From an uncultured Bryobacteraceae bacterium (GTDB lineage: Bacteria > Acidobacteriota > Terriglobia > Bryobacterales > Bryobacteraceae): a DNA stretch of 64,000 nucleotides. The DNA lies in NCBI GenBank assembly GCA_937924525.1, contig CALDSU010000007.1, positions 186,001 to 250,000 of the forward strand, written 5' to 3'. Below the pieces are notes generated by a model, which made no database searches, was not told where the DNA came from, and worked only from the letters and a program-made list of their open reading frames with translations. Position 1 is the first letter of the stretch; the number at the start of each line of letters is the position of its first letter. Positions 8,307 through 17,583 of the stretch are shown here, piece by piece. Position numbers and translations under genes: made by a program.

Positions 8307-9475
8307 GCCTGTGCCTCCCAATCGAGATACCGCGTCAGGTCGAGATTCCATGCGTACCGCGGCCAATCCACTTTGCGGCCATACACCAGCATCGGCACCG
8401 CCGCTTCGTGCTTCGAGCCGTGCGAGCGGATCCGGACCGTTTCCCGCTCCGCCGGCAACGCGCCAAACGCCGTGTGCTTTGCGCCGAGCGCCAGCAGATC
8501 TCCGATCCGGTCCGCGCGCAGGCGGAAGCGGCGGGCGGCTTCCTGGTTGTCGTAGACTTCTTCCACGCCGGCCAGGCTTCGGAGCAGATCGCGGGCCTTG
8601 GCCGCCTCGTCCCGCCGGCGCAGGTACACATAGCAGGCGCCGCCGAGATTCTGGTGGTGAACGACGTGTTTGTCGCGGATGATCGGCGCCGCTTCGGCCG
8701 CCAGGCCCTGCGCGGCCAGCGCGCGGGCCAGGTCCACCGCTTCGGTTTTGGCGTTCATGCCGTGGTCCGCGGTGAGATACAACTCGAGGTCGGGCTGATC
8801 GTCGACGATCTCGCCCAGCAGGCGGTCGAGCGTGTGCAGGTGCTCCAGCGACGGCGCTTCCTCCGGGGCGTAGGTGTGCATCATGTAATCGGTGGTGGAC
8901 AGATAGACCAGTCCGAAGCGCGGATCCCGCAGCAGGCGCCGGGCGGCGCGCAGCGCCCAATAGTTCGCGGCGGCCGAGTACATATCGGGCCGCGGACCCA
9001 CCCGCTCGATCCACTCCCGCGGCGGGTTCTCCGCGGACACCGCCACCGCCGCTCCGCGCGACAACAGCGTGCGCACTTTGTCCTTGGCCGTCACCAGCGC
9101 GGAGGTAATGCCCACCGCGGCGGCGCGTTCGAACACCGTGGGCCGCAGCAGGAATGCGGCCGATTCCATCTGCACCGATTGCCCGGAACGGGGATCGTAA
9201 AAGAAATTGCTGGTGATGCCGTGCTCGGCGGGGAAGGACCCGGTAACCAGCGACGCGTTGTTGACGTTCGTTACCGAGGGAATCACGCCCTGGCCCGTCT
9301 TGAAGCTGCCGGCGGCGGCCATCCGCTTCAGGTTTGGCATCTCGCTCTTCGCCAAATAGTCCGGACCGAATCCGTCCACCAGCACAATCAGCCGCTTCCG
9401 CCGTGCGGTGCGGGCTGGCACGCGCGTCAGCAAAGACGCGGCGGAAAGCAGGAAGAGACGGCGAGCACCTGGCAT
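8303..9475 (-). CDS. Alkaline phosphatase superfamily hydrolase, phosphonoacetate hydrolase-like
   Basis: The 390-residue product has a short N-terminal signal-like segment, then the metal-binding VLVDGFGPDYL, the nucleophile region SVTNVNNASLVTG (Thr as in NPP and PhnA), HGITSNFFYDP, TADHGMN and GSKHE. The VNNASLVTG...HGIT.NFF signature is what I associate with phosphonoacetate hydrolase PhnA within the nucleotide pyrophosphatase group. It would cleave phosphonoacetate to acetate and phosphate, or a related phosphodiester. The RBS AGGA lies 7 bp before the ATG. It is first in an operon with the phosphoesterase (4-bp ATGA overlap) and the cytochrome/copper protein. The superfamily is firm; the phosphonoacetate specificity is a guess. 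Confidence 0.7.
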   Translation of the reverse strand: MPGARRLFLLSAASLLTRVPARTARRKRLIVLVDGFGPDYLAKSEMPNLKRMAAAGSFKTGQGVIPSVTNVNNASLVTGSFPAEHGITSNFFYDPRSGQSVQMESAAFLLRPTVFERAAAVGITSALVTAKDKVRTLLSRGAAVAVSAENPPREWIERVGPRPDMYSAAANYWALRAARRLLRDPRFGLVYLSTTDYMMHTYAPEEAPSLEHLHTLDRLLGEIVDDQPDLELYLTADHGMNAKTEAVDLARALAAQGLAAEAAPIIRDKHVVHHQNLGGACYVYLRRRDEAAKARDLLRSLAGVEEVYDNQEAARRFRLRADRIGDLLALGAKHTAFGALPAERETVRIRSHGSKHEAAVPMLVYGRKVDWPRYAWNLDLTRYLDWEAQA

Positions 9476-9535
9476 GCCAGATCCTATGGTACCGGACCCA
9501 GCTTGCCGGCAAGATCCACCGCGGGGCGCCGCGCG

Positions 9536-9949
9536 TTACGCGCGCTTCGCCAGCAGGTCGCGAATCTGCTCCAGGTACGACTCGGTCGGCGTCGGACCCG
9601 GGGGTGGCGGGGCGGGCGGCGGCGGCAGCAGGCGGTTCAACTGTTTCACCAGCAGAAATACGGCGAAGGCGACGATCAGGAAATTGACAATGGCGCTGAT
9701 GAAGTTGCCGTACGCCAGGATCGCGGCGCCCGCTTTCCTAGCCTCTTCCATGGTCTGGTAGGTCTGGCCGTCCAGCGCGAAGAACAGATTGCTGAAGTCA
9801 ATCTTCCCCGTAAACAAGCTGATCACCGGCATCAGCACGTCGTCGGTCAGCGACGCCACAATCTTGCCAAACGCGGCGCCAATGATGACCCCGATCGCGA
9901 GGTCCATGACGTTTCCCCGCTTGATGAACTCTTTGAACTCGGCAAACAT
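9536..9949 (-). CDS. mscL: Large-conductance mechanosensitive channel MscL
   Basis: The 137-residue product is full length for MscL. The N-terminal amphipathic helix (FKEFIKRGNVMDLAIGVIIG) runs into TM1 with the conserved glycine-rich pore face. A periplasmic loop follows (~45-75), then TM2 (~80-102, ILAYGNFISAIVNFLIVAF) and a cytoplasmic helix after an unusual proline-rich linker (PPPPAPPPPGP). It forms a homopentameric turgor-release channel in the inner membrane. GGAGG lies 9 bp before the ATG. It is probably monocistronic. Confidence 0.97.
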   Translation of the reverse strand: MFAEFKEFIKRGNVMDLAIGVIIGAAFGKIVASLTDDVLMPVISLFTGKIDFSNLFFALDGQTYQTMEEARKAGAAILAYGNFISAIVNFLIVAFAVFLLVKQLNRLLPPPPAPPPPGPTPTESYLEQIRDLLAKRA

Positions 9950-10088
9950 CGGTTACCGTCCTCCAATCCGCGGCGCCTGACTCGTCACCGAAGCATCCTT
10001 CCGGGTCTCAGGCTTTCCGCTCTTATACCATGAGAGAGGCGTGCGCTCAATCGAAGCCGCCCGCGCCTGAAGAAGTCTGGTCATTCCC

Positions 10089-11162
10089 ATGCAAAGTCCC
10101 GTCGTCCACGTCGTCGCCCTGTTCCTGCTCGGCGGTTTCCCTCTGTTGGCGGATCAGATCACCATGAAGAACGGCGACCGCCTCTCCGGTTCCATCATCA
10201 AGTCGGACGCCAAAACCGTCACGCTCAAGAGCGAGTACGCCGGCACGGTTACGGTGGATTGGTCGGCGGTCACCGACATCTCCGCCAGCCAGCCGCTGAA
10301 CTTCACGCTGAAAGACGGCCAGGTGGTGGTCGGCACCGCGGCGACGGAGGGTGCGGAGCTGACGATCGCCACCGAAAGCGCCGGGAAGGTGACGACCGCG
10401 AAAGAATCGATCGCCGCCATCCGCTCGCAGGAGGAGCAGGCGCGCCACGAGGCCGAACTCGACCGCCTCCGCAATCCCCGCTTGCTGGACATGTGGCGCG
10501 GCTTTGTGGATTTCGGCCTCGCCACCGCGCGCGGCAACGCGAAGACCACCGCCAACAACCTGCAAGTCAACGCCAACCGGTCCACGCCCCGCGACAAGAT
10601 CGCGTTCGCCTTCACCCAGATCTATTCGACCAACAGCACGCAGGGCCCGCGCGAAGTAGTGGCCAACGCCCGGCGCGGCGGAGTCCGCTACGACCTCAAT
10701 ATCTCCCCCCGCTGGCACAGCTTCGGTTTCACCGACCTTGAATTTGACGAATTCCAGCGCCTGGATCTCCGCTGGGTCGGCGGCGGCGGCATGGGCTACT
10801 ACCTGTTCAAATCCGAAAAGCGCGGGTCCCTGAGCGCGTTCACCGGCGGCAGCGTCAACAAGGAATTTTTCCAGAACGACCTGCGGCGCACCTCGGGTGA
10901 ACTGTTGTTCGGCGACGACCTGACGTTCCGGCTCAGCGGCGCGACGCGGCTCACGCAGCGGATGGCGTTCTATCCCAACATCTCGGAATCGGGCGCCTAC
11001 CGCATCAACTTCGACACCTCGCTGGCCACCAACCTGAACCGCTGGCTGGCGTGGCAATTTACGGTGAGCGACCGTTTCCTGAGCAACCCCGCGCCCGGCG
11101 CGCGGAAGAACGACGTGTTGTTCACCACGGGCATCCGGGTCACCTTCGACCCGACGAAATAG
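10089..11162 (+). CDS. DUF481 outer-membrane beta-barrel protein
   Basis: The 357-residue product has a signal peptide (~1-20) and an N-terminal small beta domain built of two copies of a D.ITMKNGDRLSG / FTLKDGQVVVG type unit (~22-110). A short charged helix (~115-130) leads into a C-terminal beta-barrel of the DUF481 family (~135-357), with alternating aromatic strands such as KIAFAFTQIYSTN. The function of DUF481 proteins is unknown; they are predicted outer-membrane barrels often found with such repeated KNGD modules. The gene is convergent with the acyltransferase gene, with only 7 bp between the stops. Confidence 0.82.
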   Translation: MQSPVVHVVALFLLGGFPLLADQITMKNGDRLSGSIIKSDAKTVTLKSEYAGTVTVDWSAVTDISASQPLNFTLKDGQVVVGTAATEGAELTIATESAGKVTTAKESIAAIRSQEEQARHEAELDRLRNPRLLDMWRGFVDFGLATARGNAKTTANNLQVNANRSTPRDKIAFAFTQIYSTNSTQGPREVVANARRGGVRYDLNISPRWHSFGFTDLEFDEFQRLDLRWVGGGGMGYYLFKSEKRGSLSAFTGGSVNKEFFQNDLRRTSGELLFGDDLTFRLSGATRLTQRMAFYPNISESGAYRINFDTSLATNLNRWLAWQFTVSDRFLSNPAPGARKNDVLFTTGIRVTFDPTK

Positions 11163-11169
11163 CGGCGCG

Positions 11170-12282
11170 TCAAACCTTGAAAAAGATCTTACGCTGGTAC
11201 AGCCAGAAGCACAAATACCACATCGCCGCCAGCACCGTGAGCTGCTGCGGGATCGCGCCGAGGTGCCCCAGGTACCAGAAATTGCCGGTGAATACGCCAA
11301 GGCCCCGGTTCAGCCAGCCGTGCAGCATCTGCGAGAAGCAGTAAATGAAAATCGAGTTCATCCCCAGCACCACAAACGGGAAGGCCCACTTCCTGAGCTG
11401 CCGCACCTCGATCACCCAGTAGAACGCGGCCAGCATCAGGATCACCCAACCGGCGCTGAAGAAGGTGAACGACGCGGTCCAGAGCCGCTTGACCATGGGG
11501 TTGAACGGCTCCAGCGCCAGGCCAATCGCAAACGCCGCCGCCGCGGAGCCCAGCAGCGTCTTCAGTTTCTGTCCGTGCGTGCGCGGGCTGAGAATCAGCA
11601 GCCCGGCCCAGCATCCGAACAGAATGGTCACCGCGTTGCCCAGAAAGTTGATCGTGGTGTAGTAACCCGGATAGGTGTAGCCGAGCAGCGCCCGGTCGAT
11701 CACCTGCCCGATGTTTCCGGTCATGGAGAACGGTCCGTCCGGACCGGGAAAGGCGGCGAACAGCGCCCAGTGGCCTCCCAACAGCAGCGCGCCCGCCGCG
11801 ATCTGCCAGCGAAACCGCAGTTGCAGGATCAGAGAGCACAGCAAATACCCGAACGCGATCTGGCACAGGACGTTGATCAATTGCAGCACGGGCCGGGGCT
11901 TGCCGCCGAAATTGGACATGATGTTGCTGATCAGGATCAGCGCGAACGCCCGCCAGGCCACGTGCCGGAATAGCTGAGCCTGGCTGGCGCCCTGCTGCCG
12001 GCGGCGGGTAAAGGCAAAGGGCATCGCCGCGCCAACCATAAAAGTGAAGGCTGGCTGAATCAGATCCCAGAACGTGACGCCGGTCCAGGCGGCATGTTCG
12101 ACCTGCGCTGCCAGCCATTCCCAGCCGGGGTAGTGCCGGAGAGCGGCGAACCCAAATCCATGTGAGATGAGCAGCAGCATGATGAAGCCGCGGTAGGCGT
12201 CCAGACTGACCAGGCGTCCCGGACCGGGCGGGGCCGGCGGCGGGACCGCCGGAGACGGGGCAACGGCGGACGGGGCGGACAT
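11170..12282 (-). CDS. HGSNAT/YeiB-like membrane acyltransferase (DUF5009 type)
   Basis: The product has 370 residues from an ATG at 12282; an in-frame GTG at 12342 is the alternative start. After a proline/alanine-rich N-terminus it begins with the family signature RLVSLDAYRGFIMLLLISHGFG and has about ten transmembrane segments, with an FWDLIQPAFTFMVGAAMPFA loop. This matches the heparan-alpha-glucosaminide N-acetyltransferase-like family, which moves acetyl groups across the membrane onto sugars. The acceptor here is unknown; cell-envelope glycans are likely. No Shine-Dalgarno sequence is evident, so the start is uncertain. Confidence 0.8.
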   Translation of the reverse strand: MSAPSAVAPSPAVPPPAPPGPGRLVSLDAYRGFIMLLLISHGFGFAALRHYPGWEWLAAQVEHAAWTGVTFWDLIQPAFTFMVGAAMPFAFTRRRQQGASQAQLFRHVAWRAFALILISNIMSNFGGKPRPVLQLINVLCQIAFGYLLCSLILQLRFRWQIAAGALLLGGHWALFAAFPGPDGPFSMTGNIGQVIDRALLGYTYPGYYTTINFLGNAVTILFGCWAGLLILSPRTHGQKLKTLLGSAAAAFAIGLALEPFNPMVKRLWTASFTFFSAGWVILMLAAFYWVIEVRQLRKWAFPFVVLGMNSIFIYCFSQMLHGWLNRGLGVFTGNFWYLGHLGAIPQQLTVLAAMWYLCFWLYQRKIFFKV

Positions 12283-12403
12283 AGTTGGTCTGACTGTATC
12301 AGGAAATCCCGGTTCCGGCGAAGCGACTTCCCGCTCCGCCACGGCCGCCGCCCGCGTTCCGGTAAAATGACGGATACATTAGCGTCCCGAGGGAGGTTTG
12401 CGC

Positions 12404-15400
12404 GTGCGCCGTCTGCTCTCCATGGCTCTGAGCCTGCCGCTGGCCGCGGTGCTGATCCCGCTCGCCCGCACCGCGGGTCCGAAGCCGGTCGACTTCAACC
12501 GCGAAGTGCGGCCCATCCTGTCAGACAACTGTTTCGCCTGCCACGGACCGGACGAGCAGAACCGCATGGCGGGGCTGCGCCTGGATACCCGAGAGGGCGC
12601 TATCGGCAAAGTCATCGTGCCCGGCGATCCGGGCGCCAGCAAGCTGCTGCAACGCATCCGGCACGAAAAGAAGGCGCTGCGCATGCCCCCCGCGTCGTTC
12701 AACAAGACGCTAACGCCGGCGCAGATCGCCACCCTGGAACGCTGGATTCAAGAGGGCGCCCCGTGGGACACGCACTGGTCGTTCGTGCCGCCCCAACGCC
12801 CGCCCCTGCCCGCGGTCCAGAACAGGAAATGGGTCCGCAATCCCATCGATGCCTTCATCCTGGCGCGGCTGGAACGGGAAGGCCTCACCCCGTCTCCGGA
12901 AGCCGACCGCGCCACTCTGCTCCGCCGCGTGACGTTGGATCTTACCGGACTGCCGCCCACACCCGCCGAGCTGGACAGCTTTCTCGCCGACCGATCGCCG
13001 GACGCCTATGAAAGGCGGGTGGACGAACTGCTCACCACACCGCGGCACGCCGAGCGATTGGCCCTGCACTGGCTTGACCTCGCCCGCTACGCCGACACGC
13101 ACGGTTACCACATCGACAGCCATCGCGACATGTGGCACTGGCGCGATTGGGTGATCGACGCCTTCGCTCGGAACCTCCCCTATGACCGGTTCACGGTCGA
13201 GCAGATCGCGGGCGACCTGCTGCCCCACCCCACTCGCGCTCAACGCGTGGCTACCGGCTTCCACCGGAATCACATGATCAACTTCGAGGGTGGCGCGATC
13301 GCGGAGGAATACCTGGTGGAGTACCTGGTGGACCGCGTGGAGACGACGGCGACCGTTTGGCTGGGTTTAACCATGGGTTGCGCGCGCTGCCACGACCACA
13401 AATACGATCCGATCAGCCAGCGCGATTTTTACCGCTTCTTTGCCTTTTTCAATAATGTTCCCGAAAAAGGGCTGGACGGGCGCACGGGCAACGCGGAACC
13501 GATGCTCCAACTCGCCACCCCGGAGCAGGAGGCGCGCCTCGGGTTCCTGGCCAAACGGATTCCCGAACTCGAGCAGGCGCTAAGCGACGACGCCTTGGCT
13601 GAGCCGCTCCAGGCTTGGGAAAGCGGGGCGGGACGAGCGCTGCCCGCCCCGTCTCGCGAAGGCCTGACGGCGCACTACGAATTCGATCATCATCTTTCGG
13701 ATGTGTCCGGGCGCTACGCCCACGCCCGCGCCGCGCGCGGGGAGGTGACGTACGCCGAGGGCATCGCCGGCCGGTCGGCGGTCTTGAGCGGCGAAACCCA
13801 GGTCGACTTCGGAGACGCCGGCGCCTTCGACCTCGGCCAGCCCTTCACTCTTTCCCTTTGGGTGCGCTACCAGACCACCAAAGAGTCCGCGCTGCTGCAG
13901 AAGATCGAAGACGCTGTCACGCGGCGGGGGTATGAGTTGTTTCTGACGGACTCGGAGACCATCCCCGATCTGAAGCGGGGGGCTTTTCTGGTGTTTCGGA
14001 TGACGCACCAGTGGCCGGAACGGGCGCTGGAGGTTCGCAGCCGGGAACGGGTGGTGCAGGGGCAGTGGACGCACCTGGCGCTGGTCCACGACGGGTCCGG
14101 CACAGCGGAGGGCGTGCGCCTGTATCTGGACGGCAAACCCGTCGCACTCGAGACGGTGCGCGACCGCCTGGCGGGGTCCATCGCGACGGGACGCCCGCTG
14201 CGGATCGGAGACAAGGCGGTTACTCTGCCGCACAAAGGCCAGCTGGACGAATTGCGGATCTATGCCCGCGCGCTCGGTCCGGCGGAAATTCCCCCCTTGA
14301 GCTTGCACGAACCTGTCCGTTCCCTGGTGCTCGCGGGCGGCAAACGCAGCAAGGAGCAGCAGGCGCGGGTGCGGGATTACTTCCTTCGGTACGCCGCGCC
14401 GGAGGAACTCCGGGCGCGCTATGCGGAGCTCACCTCGCTCCGGCAAGAGAAAGCCGAGCTGGACAAGAGGATTCCGAACACGATGGTCATGGCGGAAATG
14501 GAGCACCCGCGACCCACCCACGTCCTCGGCCGGGGCGATTACCGCAATAAAGGCGAACGGGTTACCGCGGCGACGCCGGCGGCGCTGCCCCCCTTGCCCG
14601 CGACGGCGCCGGCTAACCGCCTCGGCCTGGCGCGGTGGCTGACCGACCCTGCCCATCCGCTGACAGCGCGCGTAGCGGTGAATCGTTTCTGGCAGCTCTA
14701 TTTCGGCGCTGGCTTGGTCCGCACGGCGGAGGATTTCGGATCGCAGGGCGAGCTCCCCACTCATCCCGAACTGCTCGACTGGTTGGCCACCGAGTTTGTC
14801 CGCTCGGGCTGGGACGTGCGCGCCCTCGAGCGGCTGATCGTGACCTCCGCCACTTACCGGCAGAGTTCGAAAGCTACGCCGGCACTGATGGAAAAAGACC
14901 CCGGCAACCGGCTGCTGGCCCGCGGCGCGCGCTTCCGCCTGGCGGCGGAACTGGTCCGCGACAACGCGCTGTTCGTCAGCGGTCTGCTGGACCCGCGCGT
15001 CGGCGGACCGAGCGTCTACCCCTACCAGCCCCCCGGCGTTTGGGAGGAGGTCGCCTACGGCGATGTGTACTCGGCGCAGTCGTACACGCCGTCGAGCGGG
15101 GCCGATCTCTACCGGCGCAGCATGTACACGTTCTGGAAGCGCACCGTGCCGCCTCCCGCGCTCGCGGTGTTCGACGCGCCGGACCGGGAAAAATGCACGG
15201 CGCGAAGGCCGGTGACCAACACTCCGCTGCAAGCGCTGGTGCTGATGAACGATCCGACGTATGTCGAGGCCGCGCGGGCCCTCGCGCAGCGCCTGATCCG
15301 CGAGGCCGGCCGGGATCCGGGCAAACGCATCGCCCACGCTTATCGTCTGGCGCTGGCGCGCCGCCCGTCCGGCAAGGAATTGCAGATCTTCCGCGATCTG

Positions 15401-15568
15401 GCGGAGGTGCAGACCGCGGCCTACCGCCGCGATCCAGGCCAGGCGCGCGCGCTGCTGCGCGCCGGCGAATCGAAACCGGATCCGGCCATCGACCCGGCCG
15501 AGCTTGCCGCCTGGACCACCGTGTCCAGCGCCATCCTGAGCCTGGATGAAACGATCAGCCGGCAGTAG
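12404..15568 (+). CDS. Planctomycete-type cytochrome (PSCyt1-PSCyt2-LamG-PSD1; DUF1549/DUF1553)
   Basis: I chose the GTG at 12404 because GGGAGG ends 7 bp before it; the in-frame TTG at 12398 is too close to that RBS. The product has 1054 residues: a signal peptide (~1-25), a PSCyt1 domain with heme site CFACH at 43-47, a DUF1549 domain (~130-350, [41 protein letters not shown]), a concanavalin/LamG-like insert (~420-630, [22 protein letters not shown]) and a DUF1553 domain (~720-1050, [48 protein letters not shown]). These large periplasmic proteins usually sit beside a DUF1501 gene; none is present here. The role, thought to be extracytoplasmic polymer or sugar metabolism, is unproven. Confidence 0.92.
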   Translation: MRRLLSMALSLPLAAVLIPLARTAGPKPVDFNREVRPILSDNCFACHGPDEQNRMAGLRLDTREGAIGKVIVPGDPGASKLLQRIRHEKKALRMPPASFNKTLTPAQIATLERWIQEGAPWDTHWSFVPPQRPPLPAVQNRKWVRNPIDAFILARLEREGLTPSPEADRATLLRRVTLDLTGLPPTPAELDSFLADRSPDAYERRVDELLTTPRHAERLALHWLDLARYADTHGYHIDSHRDMWHWRDWVIDAFARNLPYDRFTVEQIAGDLLPHPTRAQRVATGFHRNHMINFEGGAIAEEYLVEYLVDRVETTATVWLGLTMGCARCHDHKYDPISQRDFYRFFAFFNNVPEKGLDGRTGNAEPMLQLATPEQEARLGFLAKRIPELEQALSDDALAEPLQAWESGAGRALPAPSREGLTAHYEFDHHLSDVSGRYAHARAARGEVTYAEGIAGRSAVLSGETQVDFGDAGAFDLGQPFTLSLWVRYQTTKESALLQKIEDAVTRRGYELFLTDSETIPDLKRGAFLVFRMTHQWPERALEVRSRERVVQGQWTHLALVHDGSGTAEGVRLYLDGKPVALETVRDRLAGSIATGRPLRIGDKAVTLPHKGQLDELRIYARALGPAEIPPLSLHEPVRSLVLAGGKRSKEQQARVRDYFLRYAAPEELRARYAELTSLRQEKAELDKRIPNTMVMAEMEHPRPTHVLGRGDYRNKGERVTAATPAALPPLPATAPANRLGLARWLTDPAHPLTARVAVNRFWQLYFGAGLVRTAEDFGSQGELPTHPELLDWLATEFVRSGWDVRALERLIVTSATYRQSSKATPALMEKDPGNRLLARGARFRLAAELVRDNALFVSGLLDPRVGGPSVYPYQPPGVWEEVAYGDVYSAQSYTPSSGADLYRRSMYTFWKRTVPPPALAVFDAPDREKCTARRPVTNTPLQALVLMNDPTYVEAARALAQRLIREAGRDPGKRIAHAYRLALARRPSGKELQIFRDLAEVQTAAYRRDPGQARALLRAGESKPDPAIDPAELAAWTTVSSAILSLDETISRQ

Positions 15569-15764
15569 CCAGCTGGCGCGGCGCTGGTAATTCCATAGAC
15601 GCCTGACAGGGCCGGGGCATCCTGTTGGATCGCCTCCGCCACGAACGGTCGAATAGACCGCGGTTCAAATGGCATCCGGTTGCTCGGTCAGCCCGCAGGC
15701 AAGATTGCGCGCATCCCTCGTCCGGCACTCCCGCGGGACGTCCGCCTCATTTCTCCAGAGGGAT
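15569..15764. other. Non-coding gap, no feature recognised
   Basis: This 196-bp gap lies between the DUF1553 gene and a small minus-strand gene. I see no ORF with coding character, no terminator and no tRNA. A GGTTCAAAT string near 15661 resembles a T-loop but lacks matching stem arms. Confidence 0.3.
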
Positions 15765-15938
15765 TCAACTGGGACCGCAGACGTGTGACAGGGCTTTGCC
15801 CAAGCTTAGATCGCCCGGCTTTTCCTTGTAGCCAGGCATCTTCGGGTCGATGCATTCCCTCCGGAACAGTTGATCCGATGCCAGGCTGACCAGCAGTTCC
15901 AGGTCTTTAACTGTCAATTTGACGCTGATGACTTTCAC
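15765..15938 (-). CDS. Small conserved-looking protein, function unknown
   Basis: The product has 57 residues from a GTG at 15938; a longer version from 16013 is possible. The core (ISVKLTVKDLELLVSLASDQ then RRECIDPKMPGYK and GDLSLGKAL) has regular helix-like periodicity and a balanced composition, unlike the arginine-rich antisense translations around it, so it is probably a real gene. I do not recognise a function. It overlaps the 3' end of the upstream membrane-protein gene by 32 bp in another frame and is probably cotranscribed with it. Confidence 0.5.
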   Translation of the reverse strand: MKVISVKLTVKDLELLVSLASDQLFRRECIDPKMPGYKEKPGDLSLGKALSHVCGPS

Positions 15939-16218
15939 ACCACCCCCGTGGTTTCGCGGCCAGCTTCTGCGCTGCCCGGTTCGCTCGCCCGGTGGAAACA
16001 GGCGCGAAGTCATGGCGCATCCAATCGGCGACTTTCGGGCTTAGGAAACGGATCCAGGTGAACCAGAGGAGCGCGACGCACCAGACGCCGCAGCCCAGCG
16101 CCGTCAAGGCGACGCCGTAACCAGCGGGTCGAAGCCACATCAGCGGCAACGAAAAGGCGGTGAGACCCACGACCAGCAAAACGAATGCGACGACGGCGTG
16201 CTTTCCGTTAGGAAACAA
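15907..16218 (-). CDS. Small two-TM membrane protein
   Basis: The 103-residue product has two strongly hydrophobic segments (~8-28, AVVAFVLLVVGLTAFSLPLMW, and ~32-55, GVALTALGCGVWCVALLWFTW), followed by a basic, probably cytoplasmic tail. The start is a TTG (MFPNGK) with GAGGAGG about 5 bp upstream. It is divergent from the XRE regulator, with two matched operator-like repeats in the intergenic region, so that regulator may control it. The function is unknown. Confidence 0.55.
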   Translation of the reverse strand: MFPNGKHAVVAFVLLVVGLTAFSLPLMWLRPAGYGVALTALGCGVWCVALLWFTWIRFLSPKVADWMRHDFAPVSTGRANRAAQKLAAKPRGWCESHQRQIDS

Positions 16219-16315
16219 GGCAACCTCCTCGGTTGTGCGGGTGAAGTCTAAGAGGAAGGGACAGGGCGCCTGCCTTAGCTTCAGGCGGCCTGTTGAGGGA
16301 CGAGAGCATCCATCT

Positions 16316-16334
16316 GTTAACTATTTTCGGTTAA
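16316..16334. promoter_or_regulatory. Operator-like site 1, GTTAACT-N5-CGGTTAA
   Basis: This 19-bp element has an imperfect inverted repeat (TTAACT / CGGTTAA, half-site roughly TTAACyG). The same 7+7 bp flanks recur at 16382-16400, with only the central 5 bases different. Both copies lie in the intergenic region between the two-TM gene and the XRE gene. The pattern fits autoregulation by the adjacent helix-turn-helix protein. Confidence 0.6.
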
Positions 16335-16381
16335 TATAGGCTCCGTGTCAACAGGTTTTGTGGCATAATCGAGGAGGGATA

Positions 16382-16400
16382 GTTAACTGGATACGGTTAA
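16382..16400. promoter_or_regulatory. Operator-like site 2, GTTAACT-N5-CGGTTAA
   Basis: This is the second copy of the 19-bp element, 66 bp downstream of the first (start to start) and about 20 bp before the XRE start codon. A CATAAT -10-like hexamer lies between the copies at 16364-16369, so binding at both sites would flank or cover the promoter. The spacing is about six helical turns, compatible with cooperative binding or looping. Confidence 0.6.
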
Positions 16401-16420
16401 CGATCTGGCCGGGGGATGTG

Positions 16421-17320
16421 GTGGACGTTCCGCTATTGATCAAGCAGCGATTGCGCGAATTAGGCCTGGACCAGAAGGATCTTGCCGCTGCCGCGCAGGT
16501 CACCGAATCCTATATCTCTCAACTCTTGGCGGGAAGGAAGCCTCCGCCCGCGCCAGGCCGCACCGATATCTACGAGAGGATCGGCCAATCGCTAGGACTT
16601 CCAAGCGGCGATCTCGCCAAGGTAGCGGATGCCCAGCGTCAACTGGAACTGAAGAAGAAAATCGCCGAAACGCCCGGGCCGCTGTTCAAGGAGTGCCGGG
16701 ACTTGATACTCCGCAAGTGCGATCCGGCCACGGAGCCGGCTATCCGGCGGATTTTTGAGAAGGAAGCCTTCGGCGAACTGGAGCGGCTGGTCACTCAGAC
16801 CATCCTGGACGTGGCGCAAGAGTTGGCGCGCGAGGAGCTACGCAGTGAGGAGTGGCTCCGTTTGATGGCCCACATGAGCGGGCGCAGCTACGAGGAGATG
16901 CGGGTCGCGGTGCTCGAGTTTCTGGACACCGACGTTTTCCAGGTGTCTCCGGAGGGCTGCGTCAGCTTTCTGGATCCCATGATCGACTCCTGGAATATCG
17001 ACTTGAAGACGTTCGCCATCGAAGTCGTGTTGAATCGCCGCCTGGCGCCGAGGACCGTGAAGCGTTTCGAGTTTCGGGCAGCGCCGGCTCATCCGGACTT
17101 CGACATCGAACCCGGCTTTGCGCAGTTTCTGAGCGACAAAACTCTCAGCGGCGACGCCAACGAAGAAGAAATCGCCTTTTTGAAAGCGCTGAAGTTCCAA
17201 GGGAGGCGGCCATCTCCCCTCTACTATTACCGGGAGCTTCAGAGTTTGCGGGATCCGCTGCACTTCCCGCCTGCCGAGCAACCGGAGAAGTTGGATGAGA
17301 CGGGAAGCATGGGTGGATAG
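16421..17320 (+). CDS. XRE-family transcriptional regulator with long unknown C-terminal domain
   Basis: The product has 299 residues from a GTG at 16421 (GGGGG just upstream; an adjacent GTG at 16418 is the alternative). Residues ~3-65 form a helix-turn-helix of the lambda-repressor/XRE type (IKQRLRELGLDQKDLAAAAQ, then ESYISQLLAGRK). The remaining ~230 residues are mostly helical and charged and end in a proline-rich tail; I recognise no known sensor domain. Two copies of a 19-bp inverted-repeat site precede it. It is divergent from the small membrane-protein gene and followed after 263 bp by the radical SAM gene. Confidence 0.82.
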   Translation: MDVPLLIKQRLRELGLDQKDLAAAAQVTESYISQLLAGRKPPPAPGRTDIYERIGQSLGLPSGDLAKVADAQRQLELKKKIAETPGPLFKECRDLILRKCDPATEPAIRRIFEKEAFGELERLVTQTILDVAQELAREELRSEEWLRLMAHMSGRSYEEMRVAVLEFLDTDVFQVSPEGCVSFLDPMIDSWNIDLKTFAIEVVLNRRLAPRTVKRFEFRAAPAHPDFDIEPGFAQFLSDKTLSGDANEEEIAFLKALKFQGRRPSPLYYYRELQSLRDPLHFPPAEQPEKLDETGSMGG

Positions 17321-17583
17321 AGATGCGGAACACCGGTGATGGGGCGCGGCCAGGCGGAGCGGCGCATCGAAGTGGCGACTGGAACTCGTCGGGGAACGAC
17401 CCGTTTTGCAGAGCCGTGCGCGATTGCGTCCTCCGCCGCTTCGCCGTGGGACGTGCAGGGTGGATTGAAGTGGCCGGCGGCGGAACGGCTGCGGAGGGAA
17501 CCACTGCGCTGGCGGTTTCCCACTGAGGGTTTGGCCAGCCGCCCACCCGCTGGGTGGCCCGCCGCAGCAAGAGGAGAAGACAT
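17321..17583. other. Leader region of the radical SAM gene with a GC hairpin
   Basis: This 263-bp gap has no convincing gene. A 6-bp perfect hairpin CCACCC-gct-GGGTGG (17543-17557) sits just upstream of the AGGAG ribosome binding site of the radical SAM gene and could affect translation or terminate upstream transcription. No T-tract follows it. Confidence 0.3.

Noticed and set aside
8307-9512. N-terminal extension of the phosphoesterase frame to 9512
   Set aside because: The extension is an out-of-frame reading of the PhnA-like gene; the ATGA overlap at 8303-8306 and the membrane leader mark the real start.
15655-15690. T-loop-like GGTTCAAAT string suggesting a tRNA
   Set aside because: The flanking bases do not pair into a T-stem, and no acceptor or anticodon arms are found.
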